From Caldilineaceae bacterium (lineage in GTDB: Bacteria; Chloroflexota; Anaerolineae; Caldilineales; Caldilineaceae), in NCBI GenBank assembly GCA_018003515.1, contig JAGNDO010000003.1, forward strand, positions 62,001 through 126,000: a DNA stretch of 64,000 nt, in the 5' to 3' direction. Shown here piece by piece: positions 58,830 through 64,000 of this stretch (positions are counted from its first letter, which is position 1; every line of letters begins with the position of its first letter). The notes beneath the pieces were generated by a model that made no database searches, had not been told where the DNA came from, and saw only the letters and a program-made list of their open reading frames with translations. A program made the position numbers and the translations under genes.

Positions 58830-59429
58830 ATGAACAGCGGGCCATTGACTTCAACGCAACCTAACCAGGCCAGCTCCGAAACCATCGCCAGCGAAGTCGA
58901 ATTGCTGGAACGGGCTCGGGTCTTTGACGAAGCCGCCCTCGGAGAGATCTATGATCGCTACGAGGAGCGTATCTTTGCGTACATCTACCGGCGTATCGGT
59001 GATCCTACCCTGGCCGAAGATCTGACGGCCCAAGTGTTCTTGAAAATGCTGGAAGCCATCCGCAAGGAGAAGGCCTGGAATAGCTCCTTCTCCGGTTGGC
59101 TCTATCGCATTGCCCATAACCTGGTCATCGATCAATATCGAAAACGGGGCAGGGCCACCTATATGTCCATCGATGATGCCCCCGACCTCGTCACAAAAGA
59201 AGAGGGGCCGGCCCAAACCGCAGAGCGTCAATTCGACGCCGACAATCTGCGCAAGGCCATCGATCGGCTGACCGAGGAGCAAGCCTCTGTGATCAGTCTG
59301 CGTTTTCTCGAAGGATACAGTATTACCGAAGTAGCTACCCTGTTGGAAAAAACTGAAGGAGCCATTAAAGCCCTCCAGTATCGTGCTGTGTCGAACCTAC
59401 GTCGCCTGCTTGAGCACGACAACGAATAA
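58830..59429 (+). CDS. ECF-type RNA polymerase sigma factor
   Basis: The 199-residue protein has sigma region 2 (LGEIYDRYEERIFAYIYRRI, then AEDLTAQVFLKMLEAI and GWLYRIAHNLVIDQYRKRGR) and region 4 (LTEEQASVISLRFLEGYSIT, then EVATLLEKTEGAIKALQYRAVSNLRRLL). It lacks regions 1.1 and 3, as ECF factors do. ATG 58830 gives a ~25-residue N-terminal tail. The next gene, 39 bp downstream, encodes a membrane protein of the type found as anti-sigma partners. It likely responds to envelope conditions. Confidence 0.93.
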   Translation: MNSGPLTSTQPNQASSETIASEVELLERARVFDEAALGEIYDRYEERIFAYIYRRIGDPTLAEDLTAQVFLKMLEAIRKEKAWNSSFSGWLYRIAHNLVIDQYRKRGRATYMSIDDAPDLVTKEEGPAQTAERQFDADNLRKAIDRLTEEQASVISLRFLEGYSITEVATLLEKTEGAIKALQYRAVSNLRRLLEHDNE

Positions 59430-59468
59430 TCAGACACCTATCCGACCACAGCATGGCTAGAGAAGAAT

Positions 59469-61523
59469 ATGTCTAGAGAAGAGTTTATGGACAGCCAACA
59501 GCCCAACCCCAACCCAGAGGTGGAACGGATCTTTGACCAAGCGGTCGAGCGCCTATCCAGGGGCGAACCGATTGATCAGGTGATCAATTCCTATCCCTCC
59601 CAACATCAGCCCGATTTGAGCGTTCTGCTGGATGTGGCATCGCTTGCCCAGCAGATCCACCATGTGCTGCTGCCCCAACGCGCCCCAGCCCAACGCACCC
59701 GCGCCAGAGCCAATTTCATGCAAGCCGTTGCAGTTGAAGCCAGGGCAACGGTCCCGGCGGCGATTGTGGAGCCGCCTTCCTTGGAATCATCCCAAGAGAG
59801 CCGCACCCAGACCGTGGGCCAGCGCACCGCTCCCCGTCCCAATCCCAGTCCCAATCCCAGTCCCAATCCCAGTCCCAGTCCCAGTCCTCGTCCCACCCTT
59901 TGGGAGCGGATGCAGGCGCTGATCGCCCCGCTGGTCAGCCCCACCACCATGCGGCTGGCCCCCATTGCCTTGGCCCTGCTCATGTTGGTGGCCATCACCG
60001 GGTCCGGGCTGGTGGTCGTCTCACGGGCCGCCATTCCCGGCGACCTCACCTATCCCATCAAGCAGTGGTTACGCCAGCAAGCGGTGATCCTGGCCCCAGA
60101 CGATATGCGCCAGGCTGTGCTGGATCGCCAGGCCGAAGAGCAGGCGCTTGAAGCTGAGGCAGCCGCCCAGCGGCAGCTAGAGGAAGAGAAGCCTCGGATT
60201 ATTGAGACCACCTTGGAGGGAATCTTCCTTGGGGCTGTGTCGCCGAGCAAATTTATGGCAGGGTTTATGGCGTTCGAGAATAGCTATTTGCCCAGTCTGG
60301 ACGCTTTGGAACGGCTGCCCATGACAGTAAAGGGGAACCTGACGCCGGGATCCCGGATCCGACTTTGGTATCAAATCGTGCCCAACCTCCTGCTTGTTCA
60401 GGACGGCCAGACTACGTTCATTTTGCAGGCCAAGGCGATTGAAGTGTTGGCTCCGCCGCCCACACCCACGCCCACGCCTACCATTACGCCTGTGGCCCAG
60501 CCTGTTGAGGGTGCCGCGGCTATAGTGGCAGAGACACCGACGCCCAACCCCACCCCCATTCCCACGGCCACGGGGCTGGCCCAGGCCGCCTGCCACATCA
60601 TCGTGCCGGGCGGATGGGTTGGCTACCGAGTGCAGTCTGGGGATACGTTGAGCGTTTTGGCCGCGCGCGTGGGTGCCAGCATGGCAAGATTGAGCGCGGT
60701 CAACTGTCTGCCCAGCACCCAGATCATCGCGGGGAGTCTTCTCTACGTGCCCGCGCTGCCGGTCACTGCCACGCCGCTGCCGACCCACACGCCAACCGAT
60801 ACGCCAACCAGCACATCGACCAGCACATCAACCAGCACACCCAGCAGCACCCCAACGGTTGAGCCGACGATCGAGGCGACAGCCGAGCCGACAGCCGAGG
60901 TGACGGTGACTCCCTTGCCCAACCCCACGGCGCTACCTACGAAGACACCATCGCCCGTGTCCACCGCCACGGTGGCACCCACCGAGGCAGCAACCGACGT
61001 GGTGACGGTAACGCTCACGCTCACACCGATTGCGACGGTCACGCCGGCTGAGGAGCAGCCCACCGCCACGTCAACATCCCTACCGCCCACCGCCACCGCC
61101 ACCCCCCCGACGGTGACGACGAGCGCGCCTGCCAGCACGCCCACGGAGGCGGTCACGCCATCTGCCACACCGTCCAGCCCTGGGGCAGAGACGCCCACCA
61201 TCGCACCCACCAGTGTGCCCACAGCCACGCCCGCGGCTTTATCACCCACGGCCACGCCCACAACTGTCCCGCCCGCCGCCGCCGAGACCGCCACCCCCAC
61301 GACGGTTGCCACCACGCCAGCATCCGCCGAGACCGCCACCCTAACCCCTATCCTGCCCCCAACCGGAGCCCTTGTCCCGACTCAAACGCCGACGGTTGTG
61401 CCAGCGACCGACACACCGATTCCCCCCACGCCCACGCCTACACCCATGTCCATGCCCATTCCCGCCACGCCTACGCCTACCCTGACTCCTGTCCCACCCC
61501 TCGCCCCCACGCCTCTGTCTTGA
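59469..61523 (+). CDS. Putative anti-sigma membrane protein with DUF5667-like, LysM and Thr/Pro-rich regions
   Basis: The 684-residue protein follows the ECF gene. N-terminal ~120 residues are cytoplasmic-like with helical repeats (VERIFDQAVERLSRGEPIDQV) as in DUF5667-associated proteins. Residues ~120-145 are a PNPSPNPSP-type spacer coded by CCCAAT/CCCAGT hexamers. One membrane helix (about 160-185, PIALALLMLVAITGSGLVVV) is followed by AIPGDLTYPIKQWLRQ, the DUF5667 signature, then a beta-rich segment (about 240-330). A LysM domain (about 385-428, YRVQSGDTLSVLAARVGAS) can bind peptidoglycan. The last ~250 residues are almost only Thr, Pro, Ala and Ser and would cross the wall. Start could be 59469 or 59487. 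No zinc-binding anti-sigma motif is visible. Confidence 0.8.
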   Translation: MSREEFMDSQQPNPNPEVERIFDQAVERLSRGEPIDQVINSYPSQHQPDLSVLLDVASLAQQIHHVLLPQRAPAQRTRARANFMQAVAVEARATVPAAIVEPPSLESSQESRTQTVGQRTAPRPNPSPNPSPNPSPSPSPRPTLWERMQALIAPLVSPTTMRLAPIALALLMLVAITGSGLVVVSRAAIPGDLTYPIKQWLRQQAVILAPDDMRQAVLDRQAEEQALEAEAAAQRQLEEEKPRIIETTLEGIFLGAVSPSKFMAGFMAFENSYLPSLDALERLPMTVKGNLTPGSRIRLWYQIVPNLLLVQDGQTTFILQAKAIEVLAPPPTPTPTPTITPVAQPVEGAAAIVAETPTPNPTPIPTATGLAQAACHIIVPGGWVGYRVQSGDTLSVLAARVGASMARLSAVNCLPSTQIIAGSLLYVPALPVTATPLPTHTPTDTPTSTSTSTSTSTPSSTPTVEPTIEATAEPTAEVTVTPLPNPTALPTKTPSPVSTATVAPTEAATDVVTVTLTLTPIATVTPAEEQPTATSTSLPPTATATPPTVTTSAPASTPTEAVTPSATPSSPGAETPTIAPTSVPTATPAALSPTATPTTVPPAAAETATPTTVATTPASAETATLTPILPPTGALVPTQTPTVVPATDTPIPPTPTPTPMSMPIPATPTPTLTPVPPLAPTPLS

Positions 61524-61564
61524 GGCTTGCCGGGGCTTTGGATCACGCCCGATGGCCCTGATAT

Positions 61565-61593
61565 TTGACCCGAAGACCCACTTACAGTAAAAT
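61565..61593 (+). promoter_or_regulatory. Promoter of ffh
   Basis: TTGACC (61565-61570), 17 bp, TAAAAT (61588-61593), about 98 bp before the start codon. Confidence 0.6.
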
Positions 61594-61690
61594 CAAAATG
61601 TTGCGCGCCTGGTGGGACGGTCTGTCAGGAAGATCCGCCCAGAAGGCGTTGTTTTGTGTTTACCGTTGAATTATTTGATCCTACAGGGAT

Positions 61691-63073
<1,383 letters not shown>

Positions 63074-63211
63074 CTGTTGGAAGAACTGCAAGAAAGTAGT
63101 TTGCACTGTAAAGACACTTTTGCGGTAAAATCCTTTCTTTGTAGTAGACTTATAGATGGTATAGAGCGTCCTTTGAATATTTTTATCCAGACACCAAGGA
63201 GTTGAACAAAC

Positions 63212-63496
63212 GTGGTTCGAATTCGCCTGCGCCGTATGGGTGCAAAAAAACAGCCGACCTATCGTATCGTCGTCACCGAAGTCACTTCCCCTCGGGACGG
63301 ACGATTTATTGAAAATTTGGGCTACTTCAATGCCCGCACCGACCCGGAAACATTAGAGTTCAATCACGAACGGGCCGCTTATTGGCTTGGCGTGGGCGCA
63401 CAGCCCAGCGAAGCCGTTGCGCGTCTGTTGCGTCGTGTTGGCCTCTTGGACGAAAACGGTCTGCGGGTGGCCTTTGTGGCCGAAGCTGTCGCCTAG
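63212..63496 (+). CDS. rpsP: Ribosomal protein bS16
   Basis: A GTG start at 63212 follows AAGGAGTTGAACAAAC. The 94-residue protein begins MVRIRLRRMGAKKQPTYRIV, has VTEVTSPRDGRFIENLGYFN and ends with a short acidic tail, all standard for bS16. It is the second gene of the usual ffh-rpsP-khpA-rimM order. Confidence 0.96.
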   Translation: MVRIRLRRMGAKKQPTYRIVVTEVTSPRDGRFIENLGYFNARTDPETLEFNHERAAYWLGVGAQPSEAVARLLRRVGLLDENGLRVAFVAEAVA

Positions 63497-63520
63497 TTCA
63501 AACCGGTTCGTCGTTAGCCC

Positions 63521-63610
63521 CTGCCCCCCTCCCCCCCAACTTTGGGGGGAACTGTCCATCCCTTCCCCCAGAATTGGGGGGCCGGGAGGCCGAGGGGGGT
63601 GAACGATTAC
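63521..63610. repeat. Dispersed GC-rich palindromic repeat (family G) between rpsP and khpA
   Basis: CCCCCCAACTTTGGGGGG and CTTCCCCCAGAATTGGGGGG with GGGGGGTGAACGATTACGG at its right end, the same boundary as at 28304 and 35710. Confidence 0.8.
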
Positions 63611-63695
63611 GGTGCCTTTTGCGACAAATAACCCACCGCGGGGGCCAAAGCGCTAACGACAGACTTTTTGGCTCAAAAAGACGAAAGGCAGACGC

Positions 63696-63923
63696 ATGGA
63701 AAAGCTGGTCAAATTCCTGGCTGAATCCCTGGTTGAAGAGCCGGAGGCCGTGCAGGTTTCGGTTCGCCAGTCTCACCGCACCACTGTGATCCGGCTGAAC
63801 GTTGCGCCGGAGGACATGGGTCGTGTGATCGGCAAGGGCGGACGGGTGGCCAACGCTATCCGCGATGTGTTGCGGGCCGCGTCCCCCAACGATGACAACC
63901 AGGTGATCCTCAAGATCGCCTGA
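63696..63923 (+). CDS. khpA: KH-domain RNA-binding protein KhpA
   Basis: The 75-residue protein is a single KH domain: VSVRQSHRTTVIRLNVAPED, the GxxG loop in RVIGKGGRVANAIRDVLRAA, and a last strand (NQVILKIA). KhpA binds RNA, often as a heterodimer with KhpB, and affects cell division and envelope synthesis in Gram-positive bacteria. The position after rpsP is its usual one; rimM would be expected beyond the window, and no start for it is seen in the last 77 bases. Confidence 0.92.
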   Translation: MEKLVKFLAESLVEEPEAVQVSVRQSHRTTVIRLNVAPEDMGRVIGKGGRVANAIRDVLRAASPNDDNQVILKIA

Positions 63924-64000
63924 GTTTTTGTCGCCTGGGTTTCTTGTTGCCCACTCGATGCCCAACCGTCGTCCAATCGCCACGCATCCATCAAAAGCAG

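Overview
The window looks like a chromosomal piece of a GC-rich, probably filamentous Chloroflexota bacterium (Anaerolineae/Caldilineae-like). The assignment is inferred from gene content: a Thermus/archaeal-type LysW-dependent alpha-aminoadipate lysine pathway, a TIGR03936/DUF2344 gene in the same region as rplU-rpmA-rpmE, an ECF sigma factor paired with a DUF5667-type membrane protein, PAS/GAF-rich histidine kinases, and very many intergenic palindromic and short tandem repeats. No phage, insertion sequence, CRISPR array, rRNA or tRNA gene was seen.

Layout. 1-1.5 kb: end of a DUF2344 gene and a PIN-type toxin-antitoxin pair. 1.6-2.5 kb (minus): a GrdB/PrdB-like reductase whose reading frame crosses one in-frame TGA at the conserved redox Cys position, followed by a SECIS-like hairpin, so a likely selenoprotein. 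2.5-3.1 kb: array of 127-bp palindromic repeats. 3.4-7.9 kb: CheB-CheR-PAS protein overlapping a histidine kinase. 7.9-9.2 kb: promoter, yybP-ykoY-type manganese riboswitch, terminator and terC. 9.3-12.8 kb: TspO-like gene, rplU, rpmA, rpmE and tdk. 13-22 kb (minus): sensor kinase, single-domain receiver and hybrid kinase in one operon. 22.1-23.7 kb: nested palindromic repeats. 23.7-33 kb: mixed metabolic genes (DIP1984 family, VOC dioxygenase, malic enzyme with phosphotransacetylase-like domain, lone 2-oxoacid:acceptor oxidoreductase gamma subunit, uridine-kinase-like protein, YccF, EamA exporter). 33.2-39.7 kb: complete mrpABCDEFG cation/proton antiporter operon. 39.8-42.6 kb: PatB/MalY lyase, an unknown protein and a DUF1295 membrane protein, lying between two inverted copies of a ~160-bp repeat.

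42.8-52.7 kb carries lysine biosynthesis: promoter, an 18-residue Lys-rich leader peptide with mutually exclusive antiterminator and terminator, homocitrate synthase, a NUDIX hydrolase, homoaconitase large and small subunits, homoisocitrate dehydrogenase, the carrier LysW, and LysX, LysY, LysZ and LysJ. The leader geometry fits classical ribosome-mediated attenuation by lysine supply. Repeats have entered several of these genes, adding termini and internal insertions. The pathway's last hydrolase (LysK) and the 2-oxoadipate aminotransferase (LysN) are not here.

53-64 kb: malate dehydrogenase (minus), a secreted FG-GAP-like protein, a sirtuin (minus), a CDP-alcohol phosphatidyltransferase, an ECF sigma factor with a single-span LysM-bearing putative anti-sigma protein, and ffh-rpsP-khpA.

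All assignments come from reading the sequence and remembered family signatures. No database search was run, and residue positions for domains are approximate.
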